Below the pieces are notes generated by a model, which was not told the DNA's origin, did not search any database, and worked only from the letters and a program-made list of their open reading frames with translations. From contig OY756964.1 of NCBI GenBank assembly GCA_963580455.1, positions 24,402,001 to 24,466,000 of the forward strand: DNA of 64,000 nucleotides, written 5' to 3'. This document shows, piece by piece, positions 23,883 through 37,027 of the stretch (the stretch's first letter is position 1; each line of letters begins with the position of its first letter). The translations under genes were made by a program, and so were the position numbers. This DNA comes from Euonymus europaeus. Its lineage: Eukaryota > Streptophyta > Magnoliopsida > Celastrales > Celastraceae.

Positions 23883-26480
23883 ATGGAGGAGAGTTCGAAC
23901 GACACTGCACAGGCGGCAGTGTTGGAAACCCTAAAGAGCAGAGGATGGTGTTTCGAAGACTTGGAGAAAGTGAAAGCCATTATCGTTATACACTTGGCTT
24001 TAGCTGATGACACGAGCCCCTCATCATTGGCGGATTCGTTGGAATCCGAGCTGCTCAATTCGGATCTTCGATCCATCGGAGGCAAGTCCTTGCCCGATTC
24101 TCATCAACTTCGCAAATGCTCTCATATTCAAGGTCCCAAAGTCCTTCAGGTAATCTCTCTCCCTAATAAACCAAACTCGTTTGGTTGCTCAGAAAACGTA
24201 GTTACATGCAAAAAAAGTTTGTACGAATTTCTGCTCTTATCGAGTTGTGTGTGGAAGGGAAGCTCTAATTTCGATATGTATGTTTTCCCGAGAATTATCG
24301 ACCTACAGTTGCAGTCGGTGCTGTTTTCGAATTTAAACTCTTATCTGAAATGTGGATAGTTTATACTGAGTAAGGATGCTTGTCAACAGATATCATCAGT
24401 GAGGAACATATCTTTGAGTAGCATGGATGAGGTTTCTATAAATTCAAGTAGTCAGCGGCGACTACTAAAACTCAGTCTAACAGATGGTCACTCAGAGATA
24501 ACTGCAGTAGAGTACTCTCACATACCATCAATTCCAAATGATGTTGTACCTGGTACTAAGGTACTCTCAGTTTCATTGAGCTTGTTCCTTTTGTACTGTA
24601 ATCTACTGGTCAAACTTGCCATTTTTTATGTATGTGTTTTTCTCCTTAATGTTTCAAAAATAGAAGACTAATTTGTGTATGATAATCGACCATTGTGTTA
24701 TGGGATATCATTCATAATAAAATATTTCCTATCTGGAGAAGCTAGTGTAGTGTAGTTAGGGTTGTGTGATGTCCTTCTCACAATATGCTTATATGCTGCC
24801 AATTATCTTATACGGACATGTGGTGCACAGTTATCAAGTGTTTCAATCATTGTTAGCTATAATTTGACTCCTCATGCCACAAGTATTATTGTTAATATAT
24901 CATTATAACTAATCAACAACTCATCTTTTCATTTTGATATTGGTTGGTACCAGGTCCGCTTGGAACACAAAGCTGCAGTGCATTGTGGTATGGTATGTTT
25001 GAACTCTAAAACAATAACTGTATTAGGAGGTCTCGTGCAATTACTTTATGAGGAATGGCAGGTTCAGCGGAAATATTTAGTTTTCTCATTTTCATCCCTA
25101 AGGCCATCACATGAAAGTGAGACTCAAGGGCCTCCGCCTTTTGAGAAGTTAGAAATTGGGGCAGCCTCTCACCGGTTTCCACAAAAAGGTTACTTTTTTT
25201 TTCTTTAACTCTATGCAATTTGCAATGCATAGGATGGTTCATTTTATCAAAGTATATATAGCTGTCTTGTTTTAGTGTGACTGTCTCTTCAAATTAAAAA
25301 CTCGTATTAAGGTCACCAGACACTAAAACTCCTGTATAAAATAAATGCATGTAATTTTATAAAGAAAGAGTAACTTTTCTGTTTTAGTTTTATCTGGAGC
25401 TATGTCAAGAATGACTGACGGGGCAGTACTTTATTATCATTTTATTTACCAATTCCCCCGGAAATGTAGCTCATGGATGAATGATGTTTTACAGATTACT
25501 CTGGGTTTACCTCCAAGAGAAGTGTGCCTCTGGCTCTGAAAACTGTTGAAGGTACTGAAATCAATCCAACCAATGGGCAGCAAACCACTGATTTCAAAGC
25601 TATTCACATTGATCAAGATCTTAAAACCACTCATTCTACCGGACAAGATGAGGAAAATCCAAGTACCTCTGAAACAAGGCCAAAGGAAGGTGTGACGTCA
25701 TTCTTTTCTTAGTTCAAATTAAATTACAGCTGTATGGATGGTGCAATTTAATATATTTGTCTGTGATTGCCTGTGCTGCATGTATGGAGGCAACTTTCAT
25801 GTAGTGTATACGCGGATTGTTGTAGTAGTTAGAGAGTGCTGTTAGCCTGCTATCAATTCGGAATCAGACAATGCGTAACTGACATTTGTTTATTTCAGAA
25901 TGTACTTCAATCTTAAAATTTTAATTTTCATGCTGATGGGTAAATAATTAATTGTGACAGTTGCTGAGTGTGTGCCTGTTCAAAATCAAGCGGCTTCTCA
26001 AAAGCTTCTACAGAAAGTGAGTCAACCAGATAAACGTGACTGGCATGCCAAGGGTCGGAGAAATAGGGGAAAGGCAAGACAAGAAGAGATGCCAGTTTTC
26101 ACTCTCGATGAGTGGGAAAAGAGCAAGGCTGAGGTGAAAAATGTACTTCCAGACACTAGTTGTGATGAAGATCTTGCATGGAAACTTCAAAATCAACTTG
26201 ATGTGGAAGATGCCAATGCCAATGTCCGTATCTCCTCATCTTGGGTATTGCTGTTGCTCCTGTTATTTGCTTTCTGTGTTTCACCTAATGCATATCTTAT
26301 GTTCAGGTACAAAGGGGAAAACATGGTATGGGGGCGGATGATATTAGAATGAGTATGTTTAAATATGAAAGAGATGAAGAGAGGGTGGGTGGAATGGAAC
26401 GTGGAGGCAGAGGAAGGGGAAGGGGAAGGGGAAGGGGAAGGGCAAAAGGGAGGGGGAGAGGAAGAGGAAGACATGGATAA
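23883..26480 (+). CDS. DUF1767 (RMI1 N-terminal OB fold)/TDRD3-like protein with RG-rich tail
   Basis: Six exons join in frame: 23883-24149, 24390-24560, 24954-25188, 25495-25689, 25961-26223 and 26307-26480, giving 434 residues. The N-terminal 220 residues match the RMI1-N/DUF1767 type shared by RMI1 and Tudor-domain protein 3. They include a helical start (AVLETLKSRGWCFEDLEKVK), then an OB-fold (LLKLSLTDGHSEITAVEYSH; VPGTKVRLEH; GMVCLNSKTITVLGGLV). A polar linker follows, then a conserved block (KRDWHAKGRRNRGKARQEE; VFTLDEWEKSK) and a C-terminal run of RG/GRG repeats of the RNA-binding, arginine-methylated kind. In animals TDRD3 partners topoisomerase 3-beta; a similar role here is inference. 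No Tudor domain is visible. The start lies 335 bases after the KCS stop, on the same strand, so the promoter must be short. Confidence 0.82.
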
Positions 26481-26509
26481 CTTTTCTTTGTTCCTCCTCT
26501 GAGTTGCTA

Positions 26510-26511
<2 letters not shown>

Positions 26512-26564
<53 letters not shown>
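26512..26564 (+). repeat. (CT)26 microsatellite in the 3' UTR
   Basis: A perfect 53-base CT repeat begins 31 bases after the stop codon of the TDRD3-like gene. It is almost certainly in the 3' UTR and likely to vary in length between individuals. Confidence 0.97.
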
Positions 26565-26568
<4 letters not shown>

Positions 26569-29500
26569 GTGCATGTATTTGTCAGGTAAAGCTTTACTAG
26601 GCATTGTGAGCTGACATCCTATGCATGACTACATTGCATGTTCTCCTCTCTCCCTCACTTTTGTAGCATTAACCATCCATTTTTGCTTCACTGTGCTTTT
26701 TTTACTGTGTGGCCACGTAAGTTCATATTAGTTTCAGAAACTCCATTAGTCTGTGATAAGAGTTCTGGTAATCAAACTACCGTGTTAGTGTTTCATGAAA
26801 GATACATAATGACTGGCAGGACTGTTCTATAATAAATCAGTCTGCCCTTTCATTTATTACAAAGACTGGGACTTTCGGTGTGCCATCAGCAAGTATGTGC
26901 AATTTTGCAGCCCCCACTGGGCTTGCACCAAATCTGTCCACTTTTGGGCCTTTTCTTTTCTTCCTTAATGGGCATCTTTTCTAGGTCCACTAAGAATTGG
27001 GCTCCATAGTCCATAGTCCGTACCATGTTGCAATTATGGACCTAAAACCCTTTCTACATACTTGGGCAAATTGGCCCACAATACAACCTTGAAATCTTAC
27101 AACCAAAGTGCTCTCAAGCTCATGAGTCAATTACTTGTATTGTAAACCACTCTGCTCTTTCATTTTCTCAAGACTGGGACGTTTGATGAGGGTTTCTCCA
27201 ACTAGGACGGGACATATGGATTCGGTGGCCCTAATCTGGATTTACTCGACATATTCTTATTTTATTTGCAGGTTTGAAGTCTGGTGTCATTACTTGTCGG
27301 ACTACATGTTGGAGGTATATTTGGCGGTTCCAATGCACAGGGACCTCTTGGGCAAGTAAGTACTTATAGCATTAACCACCATTTTTGCTACTTCACAGTG
27401 ATTTCCCTGAAAGTTCTGTGAATGCATGTCTTCTGATTTTTCACTACCCATAAGATATTCATGTGTGGATTGCTTCGGAGATTTAAGCGAATGGGGCTGG
27501 AGTATTTTTAGCGCAGATCTGTATCATAGGTACAATTGTACAAAAAAGGTTCTGGTCAGGGTCTTGTGGTGTCTTAAAGACCTATATCTGAATGTCAAAG
27601 GAGTATGCACAAGCAAATCATCCTTCTTCCAAGTCTTGGTTGATATGTGCATTTGCAACCGAATCTTTCCTCGGACAAATTTGTGCACTTCACACTAACA
27701 TCTATAAAAGATAGTTGCTTCCTTTGAAAGGGGTAAGGACTACTGCCATGCATCCAGTCTTCCCTAATTCAGGGGATCGATATCAACTTTTCTACTAGAT
27801 TTTGACAAGACGGGCGATTATCTATGGTTTATAAGACTCCGTATATGGTCCCAGATTAGTCTTTGAGAAAGTTTTATTCAGCAAAACTAAAATGGGCTCT
27901 TGAATCTTTCTGAGAAGGGGATCAAATATAAAAGGCCTCAGATGATAGGATTCCATGTCCGTGTTAAATAAATTAATTAAAATGATCTTCAAACCTATAA
28001 TTATGCAAAAACTCCTTAATTCTTCTATGTTCTCTTCTATGTTCTCTTTGTGTTGGTTTGTGCTATTTTAGGGCTCTGGAATGGTCTTATATATTCTTCC
28101 GCGTGCATTTGCATGGAAAGGAGAGGTAGCAAAAAAAAATCTACAGCAAGAGTCTACTATAAATTAATTTTAGCTTTTAGTATAATTTTTTAAAAATATA
28201 TTTATATTTGATTTGATTTACGAAGCCAACAATATGGATATGTATATATATTTTTTGAACAATCAAATTTTTATATAAAAAATGAAACCTTAACAGAAAG
28301 GGTTGAGTTGGGTTAAAAAAGTTGATCCTCATAATAGAAGGATCAGGATGAGGGTTGAGCATAAATCCTATCCAACCTGACCCTATTACACCCCAGTTTA
28401 GATAGTACAGATAATGTTCTTGTATAATTAAAATAACAAATTAATTAGGAGAAAAAGAGATATGTCTACAGATCGCCCTCGCTTGGGGATGGCAAAAAAA
28501 TATGACCCATTTAAAACTCAAAAACTGATCTTGTAGGGTTTAGAAATAATTTTGGTTTTTATTTTTAAACTCGTCATGATTTTGGTATTTGATGTCGGGT
28601 TTAGGGTACATAGAGCTGTAACCGACCCTATCCTATCCTATCCTTAATTGCAAGTAAATTCTTAAAAATATTAGAGAAATTATTCAAATCTTACACGTAT
28701 ATAAAGAAGTAAATTACTTAATTAGTATGATTTTTTTTGTTATAAACCTTCATAGTTTATAAATATTTAGAGTATGAAATTTGGGTGTACATAATAACGT
28801 CATAAATTTTGTTGGGTTTATGTCTAAGGAGTGATATGGTATTATTATGTAGTTCGTCTAGACATTGAACTCTTTTTTATTTCTCTCAATTTATATTATT
28901 TATTATCTTTTATTATTAATAAGTATCTTAGACCTATTATAAAAAATTATTGATTCTATCTTCTAATATGATTTTAATTCAAAATTTGGATTTCGGGTCA
29001 GGGTATGCGTGTTTGAAAAGGGTTATCCAATCAATTATGAAAGAAATTGAAAAAATTAAATGATAAACGTGTATCTAATGATAAACAGTTGTGAAATGGA
29101 TCTAGTTTTGAAAATCTAAATAATTTTTTAAATGATTTTAGAACAGTTTTGATATTTCTTTATTGAAAGGGTATCTAACCCGTTGTCATTCTTACTCTCG
29201 TCTCGCTAGACAGCAGACGAGTAAATAATACAAAGTAGCTAGCAGTCCAATAATAAATAAGAGCAACTGCAATGGTACCATTTTGATGGACTAGCAAACT
29301 CACATTTTAGATCTCATTTTTATTACACAAAATTCAAATCTCAAATTTTCTAATATAGTTATATCAACAAAACACATTTTTCAATATAGTCATATTAGCT
29401 AAACACAAATCGCTAGACATTTTATTCTCCTTATTTTAGTCAAGTCAAACACTTTCTTATCTTTCATGATATTCTTATCAAATTTATACTAAAATCAAGA

Positions 29501-29580
29501 CTAAGTCTTATCTTAATTACAAAAAGTCAATCCATAGCATCATCCACATCACCAAAATATATATCTCAATACAAACATAT
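26565..29580. other. Gene-poor AT-rich intergenic region
   Basis: Three kilobases without a gene. Two short segments recur: AGCATTAACC(A)TCCATTTTTGCT at about 26665 and 27368, and CTGC(C/T)CTTTCATTT...AGACTGGGAC at about 26840 and 27150. This indicates an old local duplication. From about 28,480 to 29,200 the DNA is low in complexity, with words such as GACCCTATCCTATCC. No domain was found in any frame. Confidence 0.45.
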
Positions 29581-30000
29581 TAGGGTGCGTTTGTTTCACA
29601 TTTCTTACAGTTTAAAGTTGTGGGGTCAATATAAAATGTTGTCTTTGCAAAATGAAATGTCATCAATCCATAGCTTTTCAAAATTTTAAGTTGTCACAAT
29701 ATTTTATAATCACATTACATAATTATCCCTTCATATCTTAAAAGTTTTCATTTACTTTTTATTATAATACATTTTTTTAGTTTTATATACAAAATTAATC
29801 TAATAAAAAAATGAATTAAACACCCCTACAACATTTTATACCGCGTAAAATTGTGAGTTTCATAGTTTTTTACACAACATTTTTTATAGCTCTTTTTTTT
29901 TTTTTTTTTTTTTGGAGCAAGACATTTTTTATAGCTTTAAGCATAACATTTTTGACAGCTTTAAATTATAAAATGTAATAATGAAACAAACGAATCCTAA
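29581..30000. mobile_element. hAT-like MITE
   Basis: A 420-bp non-coding element starts TAGGGTGCGTTTGTTTCA and ends, read from the other side, TTAGGATTCGTTTGTTTCA. These imperfect terminal inverted repeats are of the kind common in plant hAT MITEs. Inside are T-rich runs and repeated TTTTATAGCTTT words. I see no convincing 8-bp target duplication, so the insertion is old or the ends are slightly misplaced. Confidence 0.6.
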
Positions 30001-30646
30001 TAAAAAACACGTCTCTCACTATAATTACATCAACAAAAATACACATTTTCATATAATTTATCCTTCTAACAAAATGATTGCTCTGCGAAACTCACGTTAG
30101 GCAAACATAGAAAACTTGGACAGAGAGGCCAGTCAAATGATTTCACGTTACCTACTTTCTTGGTTGGAAAAGGTAGGAAATCATTTAATCAAAGAAGCAA
30201 GCAATTAACATCCCCAACTGTCCAATCCTTCGATTTCAAAACAGCATGCATCAAAAATATACGCATAGCACGTTGTACTAATAAAGAATGCTTACATTAA
30301 CTTATCCAGACAGCAAAACACAGTTGTCACCCAAAAAAAAAACAGTTGGAACCCCACAAATGATTATAGACTACACAGACAAAGCCTAGATGCTTCATTA
30401 ATTGATTGAGACAACTCACTTGATGGGAGATGGAAAGTATTTAGAGCAAAATTTACTTACAAGAGCTTCTTCCTTTCTCTCTCTATACAACAGATTATAA
30501 ATAACAATTACACCAAATATATATATAAAATGAAGAGATATAGTAATCCAGAAGCACGTGAAGGATTCTACACAAACCATGTGAGTGAGACTCCAGCAAA
30601 GAAGAAAGGACCAACCATTCCAGCTGCTGCAAAGAATTTGATACTC

Positions 30647-33600
30647 CTAGGTATTCTCTGCTGGAACGAGCCCCACAATGCCAAAGTTTTTCGCATGTTT
30701 GGGCCTCCATTCAGTCCTTCCCCTCACAATCTCAGCTCCCTCCTCGAGGCGAAGCAAGTGCTGGCACTCAACATCACCAGCATTTGCCAAATTTCCAACG
30801 GAAGAACCAGGGACGGCGGTTAGGGACTGCAGCACGCTGTCCCTTCCACATTCCCTCCTGTACTCTAGAGTCAAGCAAGAAAGCTCATGACTCTCGAGGA
30901 TTGGCAGTGGAGTGCTCTGCAACGACCAGTATCATTAGAGACAAAAATGAACTTTACAATCAAGGAGCTAAAAATTAACGCCAGACAGACATAAAGTAGA
31001 CATTTAACGGTTTAACTTTAACCAATATATTGACATTTCATATGATACCTTCACAAATTGCAATCTTTTTTTACCCTTCAAAAAAATAAAATCAAATCCA
31101 CCAATGGTTCCTTTATTCCTCAACATAGGGAGAAACTTTCGTAGAAAGCCTCCTAAAATGGAGGCTGAATATTGAATTTATCAATCGGTCGAACTAGTCA
31201 GATTGCTGAGCCAGATGGCCTTTCAACCAAAAAAAACCACCATAGGCTATCAAAGCATATTTCTGGACGTGAAAAGTCTTGCAATCTGGCCATCACTTAA
31301 AAACTGCTTCAGTAAATAATATAAAATATTGTAATGTGCAATGCATGTACCGAGATACCAATTTCTCAGAAAATGCCAAAATAGCAACACAGGTGTGCTA
31401 AGCCAGATATGAAATACTGTCAGTTGAAGGCTTGTTATCAGCATTCATTGATCAATTTGCCAAACAGGAAGCTTGTTCAGACGCACATCCCACATAGGAT
31501 GAAAAATAAAAATTTCTAAAGGCCAAGTGATTTTACCTCAAGGATCCAGCCAATGTACTTCACATTGTTAACATGCTGGTTGATATCTAAATCGCTCCAT
31601 CTCGGCTGCAGAATATATAAACTCATGAGAAAGCAGGAAAAAATAATTTGAAATTCAAAAAGTACAAGTGATATAAAAAATATCGTTAGGTAAAACCTCT
31701 TACTCTTGCAAAAAAAGGAAGCTAAAACCTTGAACTTACAGTTAAACCTTTACAGACAATATCCGCTGTATTGTCATCAAGTTTTGGTAGTTTTCTGCTG
31801 TCCTCATCAACAACAGGATCAGAATTCAAAAAATAAGGTTCAATTTCGCCTCTAACTTCTTCTGGAATCTTGGATAATCTCCTTGTCAGTTTATTCATCA
31901 TCACCCAAACACTGAAGAAAATCAAAACAAACAAAATATTACGTACTTTTTTTGAGAACTTATTATTATCTACACATCACAATATAGAGAAAATTTGCTT
32001 CTCTGTCAACAATACACAGGCTATGCATCTTATAATTTGCCATATTGAACAAAAATACTTAAATTTAAATGTAAATAAAAATACAATACCATTTTAGAAT
32101 GAATATTGACAGAGCACTTTTTAGAATAAACTAAAAATGAATTTGAAATCTGTGCTGCAGAATTCCATAATTATTGCTTGAAATGTGCATGACATTTACA
32201 TAAAAATTATTGATCAATTCGTTTAAACTGATTAGAGACATGCCCCCACATGAGAACTAGTAAATTAAATGCTTAGCATGTTATAAAGAGTCAGATTCTA
32301 TACAAGGTTAAAAAACTTGGGATAAATCTTCAGTACAACTTATTACCTGGAAGCTCGAGTTAGAGTTTCACCAGTTTTTCCATCGGAAACAAGCCAATCA
32401 CGACGCATACCATTTTTTCCTGATGCACTCACCCAAGTATCTACTTGAACAACATCACCCCTGTAAGATGAAATACATTCGGAGCATTAGAATTTGAACC
32501 CCAAAAATGAATTCAATACTTATCCCTAAAATGAATTTATAGGATTTTTCAAAGCTAGGAAAGGAATTTTTCTAACTAGAAAGTGATACATTTACGTGAG
32601 ATTTCTATAGAAAGACCAAAGCGTAACACTTGGACGTGTATCTAGCCCATAAAGATGGGAGAAATAGCAAAAACGGCTTCAAGAGTAAATTCATATCTTA
32701 TGGCCGCATTAAAAACCTAGTGAATTAAAAAAAGTTGAACAGAGCAAACATAGTAACGAACTGTGAATGAAATAACACTGAAACAACCAAGCCCGACAAA
32801 AATTTAGAAAGATAAAGTCTGCAATTTGTATATAGAGTGGTGACTACCGGACAAGAGATAGCTTACCACGTAGGATACCGGTCTACAAGAACTTGCATTC
32901 TAGTGACCACCCATATAAGGTTTCTTTTGGACATCTCTGGGGTGGAACCAAATCCATCACCAAGAAGACCTGCACTCTTAACATGGTTGAGAGCTGTTTC
33001 CTGACCGCCAAAGGCGAAATCATTTACGACTTGTTAGTTGATATAGCCAAAATAAATTGTTGCAGTTTTTAAAAAAAGTACGAGCATGCATTCAAAATTA
33101 GTTTTTCTTCTCTTTAATGGAGAAATTCAGTTTTCAATGAAGTGGTTTTAAAAATATTAGCAAGATAACTGTTTCTCGAATATATTGTCAGATCCACAAT
33201 CAAAAAAAATAAAATCCTATAGTACCTGTAAATGATTCATCAATGTCTCAATGGATGCCGTACGATCAGCACCGATTTCATACGATCTGATCGAGAAGTT
33301 CTGGCGAAATACAAGACCATCCATAACAATTTTACCTATACCAAAAGGGTCCATTATCATATCAGGCCGCCTTGGCTTCCAGTCGAGCATCATCCACTGC
33401 TTCTCTGCTGCCAAGAATATGGTTGTGATAGCAGCAAGAAGCATGCTCCAATCCGGTAACTGGTTGATAAAAGTTCTAGGGGCTGGTGATGGAACACTGT
33501 CCACATGCTTCACACTCTCTGCAGGAGATGTCAAGCCAACTGAGGTGCCATTTATTTTAGACGGGGCTTTGGCGTTTGCCTTGACTTTCAGACCACCACC

Positions 33601-33723
33601 TGAACCAGACTTCGACTTGATTCCTCCCAAATTGGGAGCACCAAGCTTGGCGGACTTTGCACCAGATCCGACAGATGGAGAAGCAGCAGGCAAGAACGAC
33701 GTAGTAGCAGCAGTAGCGACCAT
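30647..33723 (-). CDS. FATB: Palmitoyl/saturated acyl-ACP thioesterase, chloroplastic
   Basis: Six exons on the minus strand join in frame: 33723-33226, 33000-32867, 32460-32347, 31911-31740, 31605-31537 and 30916-30647, giving 418 residues, the usual FATB length. FATB releases saturated fatty acids from acyl carrier protein in the plastid stroma and so ends fatty acid synthesis. Seen: a Ser/Ala-rich transit peptide (MVATAATTSFLPAASPS); a hydrophobic anchor LPDWSMLLAAITTIFLAAEK typical of FATB; and two hot-dog domains. The catalytic residues are present as Asn315 and His317 in DLDINQHVNNVKY and Cys352 in EYRRECGRD. Those numbers are what I recall for Arabidopsis FATB, which supports the whole model. 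The first Met in the exon (19 codons upstream) was rejected because MVATAATTSF is the family start. A 5'-UTR intron lies upstream. Confidence 0.96.
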
Positions 33724-33831
33724 GATGGAATAAATTGCAAACAACGTATGACTAAATTTCTTCAAATGGCTTCTTCTCAAATGACAATTTATAGTGGAGA
33801 TAACAAGGAATACTCAGCAAATCTCACCAGA

Positions 33832-34722
33832 CTGCAACATATCTCTGCATAAAATTGAATAACCAATTAACCAATCAGAACATGTTACAATTCAAGAAAA
33901 TAGGAAACTACAGGCTAAAAACAAATCTGAACATTCATTCCATCGGCAATGTATAAAACTGATAGGGATTTAATTCACCTGATTTTGGGCTCCCATAATG
34001 AAAAAGAAGCATCACGCAAATATACATTCTAACAGCATATTGAGGTGAAAAATAACAAAAATGTCTAAAAACATTGACAAAGGAGTATTCTGAGATTCTC
34101 TTTTGAAAACAGGGCACTCCAGAAAGTTCAGCAAGCTTGCTGGGTATCTTCACTTTAAATGACTTTTAAATTTGACATTTCCAAGAATAGGTTGTGGTCC
34201 CCACCACCTCCGGCAACTTTGAAAGAACCAAAAAAAAAAGTGATCATTTACCCCACCAAAGCCAGGAGATGATGATCATTTGAACGTTATACAGTACACT
34301 CGACAATCTATATTTCCAGACATTGAGGAATTAAACTGCAGGAAAAAAAAACTGATTTGCGGAAATGGCCTGCGTTGATGACATAAGGTGAGGAACATGA
34401 AGAAATCAAAAATTCAGTAACTCGCAACGAAAGCCAAAAAAAAACAGCACGCATCCGGAGCGAAAACAGATCTGATGTTAGAGCGACGAACAATAAATCA
34501 AATTACATAATGCACGATAACCTAACAAATAACCCATTTACGCTAAAACAGAAAGCAGAGTCAGCGAATTTCCTCATTCCATCAAAATCCGAGACAGATT
34601 CTTCAGATTTCTTCGCAAACAATAGAGCAAAAGGAGTCAATTACCTCAGATTCCTCCGTAAACAACGGAACAAAAAAGAGTGAATGTGAGAAACCAGAAA
34701 ACCAAACAATACAAAGCTTTAC
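33832..34722 (-). other. Probable 5'-UTR intron of FATB
   Basis: On the minus strand a donor (ATTAAG|GTAAAG at 34723/34722) and an acceptor (GTTGCAG|TCTGG at 33832/33831) bracket 891 bases in the leader. Leader introns are known in FATB genes. No coding sequence falls inside. Confidence 0.55.
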
Positions 34723-35044
34723 CTTAATGAGAGATAAAGGAGAAGGGAAACTTGTCGAGGGTGAAAATTCGAAAGTGTGAATAAAGAAAATGAGAGAGAG
34801 GCGCTATTGTGTCATTTTTTATCTTCAAAATCTCTCTCCCTCTCTCTCGTTTTCTTCCTCTTCTAGGGGTTGTGATCCCTTCACGCCCCGGTTTTTCTTC
34901 TGTGTCTTGTTTATTTGTTTTTCTCTGAAAACCGGGGAAGCCAAAAAGGAAAGGAAAAAGCAATGGAATGAGAGAGAGGAGACTAGAGCCAGCGGTTACG
35001 TGGGAGGTGGTGAGTTGGTTTCCCCTCGGTGACTCCATTGGTCC

Positions 35045-35051
35045 ATTTATA
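35045..35051 (-). promoter_or_regulatory. Probable TATA box of FATB
   Basis: TATAAAT on the minus strand, within CCCTATAAATGGACC. The leader exon that would follow has CT-rich stretches (34,828-34,860), common in plant 5' UTRs. Confidence 0.55.
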
Positions 35052-36538
35052 GGGATTTGAGGGGGAACCCGCATTGTTTAACTTGTGCACGGTGGGATTA
35101 AGGTAATTTTATATACAGTCCAAAATTTGTTGTTTTAATATTAGATTAATTTTTTTATTAATTGAATTGTTTCCACCTACAATATTGTCCTTTGAATGGC
35201 GGATATGAGTATTAGGTGTGCCCATAAATTTTTCACCTAAGAACATTAACAAAAAATGTGTTCAAATGAAAGTTTTAGCACCTCTAATAGGCAACTTGAG
35301 AACAATCACGAATATTATTATGTTTGGAGAGGAAAAAAAATCTTGAAATTAAATTGAAGAAGCCGTGAACAAGAGTAGAAGCCCAATTTGGGGCATTTTC
35401 TGAAAGTGTTAACTTGGTCATAATAATAAATGTATGCATACAAATGTACAGATTATCAGTTTTTAGTGTTGAAAGTTGAAACTGATAAAGACATTTATGG
35501 ATACCTAACTTGTTTTCCCATTGAACCATTCCTTTCTTTTCAGTTCTTTTACACATGCAAAACTCAGCATATATATATATATATATATATATCTGTATGT
35601 ATGTTTAAAAGTGGGTGCTATAGCCCATATAGGACTATACTTATTAATAGTAATAAAAGCTAGGACAGATAGGTTAAAGTTTGTTGAACTATTAAAAGTG
35701 TTAAATTGTCCTTGCCTTTCTGGGGTGGCGAGGCTGCCATTGTTGGTCCAGCTTTTGGTTCCTGACGAAGTCGGTAGTGTTTGGTAGCCAAGTCGACACT
35801 GCAGTTTTTAGGCCGAAATTAACGCCGCCAGATCTGATCGATAAAGGATATTGAATATACAGTTCAAAAATTGCAAACAATTACGGCACTTACAGATGGT
35901 GCATCAAAATCATAATGAAGGGTCGTCATTCGTCAACTAATAAAACAAGTGGATAGAAGCAGAAGTTAACCCACCTCAAGTACAGACTTCACGTCTCTAA
36001 ACTTTAAATTTTTTAACATTACTCCTCTCAACTATTTTTATTCCAATTTATCTTTATTCAAATTTCTGGACATAGCCTCCGCTGCTATTATGTTAGTTTA
36101 GTTGGTACAAATATTCTTTCCATACATTTCAATAATATGCCTTTAATGAAATAGTTGTAATTTCCACAATCTCATACACACTAACAATATTGTTGTTCAT
36201 TTTATATTATCCGATTCACTAGATACATCGGGCTCATATATGAATTATATGATTCACATGGATATATTTAGTCTACACGACTTTATTCAACCTCAATCTA
36301 GCAATTGGACTTAGACCCAACTCAATTAAACAACGAAAAAGTCTCGTTGTGAGTAAGGGATGGGGCTAAGACTTATAAAGTATTTGAAATGTCTCACATC
36401 TTACGATATGGGACGTTACAAAAACATCAGTACATTTCAACAATGCATTATTTTTTTTGACAAAGTATTATAATTACAGTGTTTGACTTCTACTATGCTT
36501 TTCTCGAACCATCAATTTTATGTCACGAATTATACACA
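35052..36538. other. FATB upstream region and repeat-bearing spacer
   Basis: No gene is seen. There is a 24-base AT microsatellite at 35569-35592. A roughly 200-bp segment at 36225-36425 recurs, diverged, at about 42305-42535 and is listed separately. The MULE target site begins at 36539. Confidence 0.5.
36225..36425 (+). repeat. Copy 1 of a dispersed repeat (LTR-like)
   Basis: This segment shares ordered words with 42330-42520: CA(C/T)ATGGATATAT, then ACTTTATT, then ACTTATAAAGTA, TCTCA and TGGGA. The CTTATAAAG...TCTCA...TGGGAC arrangement is frequent in plant retrotransposon LTRs. The exact element is not identified. Confidence 0.45.
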
Positions 36539-36548
36539 GTTCATCTAA
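36539..36548. repeat. Left 10-bp target site duplication of MULE-1
   Basis: GTTCATCTAA directly precedes the left terminal repeat. The same ten bases directly follow the right end at 40758-40767. A 9-11-bp duplication is diagnostic of Mutator-like insertion. Confidence 0.95.
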
Positions 36549-36690
36549 GGGTTAATGTCACTTTTGGTAATCGAAAGATTGATGATGTACAATTTGGTCA
36601 CTGAGAGTCAAAAAATTGCATTTTGGTAATCTAAATTTTAAATTTGTGTCAACAAAGTAACTCGGGCAGATTTTTGCATTTTGGGCAGCT
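36549..36690. repeat. Left terminal inverted repeat of MULE-1
   Basis: The inner 100 bases, from CACTGAGAGTC to TTTTGGGCAG, match the right repeat almost base for base. The outer 40 bases carry several differences. Confidence 0.93.
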
Positions 36691-37027
36691 GCCTTTCCAT
36701 ACGTGGCAAAGCAACCGTTAGCCACTAACTGCCACGTTGGAAAATCATTTCAGACGTGTCATTAGAAATAATTTTAAAACAACCATAAAGAAATATGCAT
36801 GCATGCATTCCAAATACATCACTGAAAGATACAATAGTGTTCCAAAATTATAAAGAAACAGTTTACATGCATACGTGCATATTGAACCTAAGCTATTACA
36901 CCACAGTTTCGAATTGTTTCACCAACCAAAATACTACTCCCACAGTGCAGAAAAAGGAGGCCATAAGATTAACATAAGCATAATTGAAAATAGACAAAAT
37001 AATTTGCATTTGACTGGAGCTTGGATC

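Noticed and set aside
33251..33733. 160-residue plus-strand ORF over FATB exon 1
   Set aside because: It is the exact shadow of a conserved exon on the other strand and has no domain of its own.
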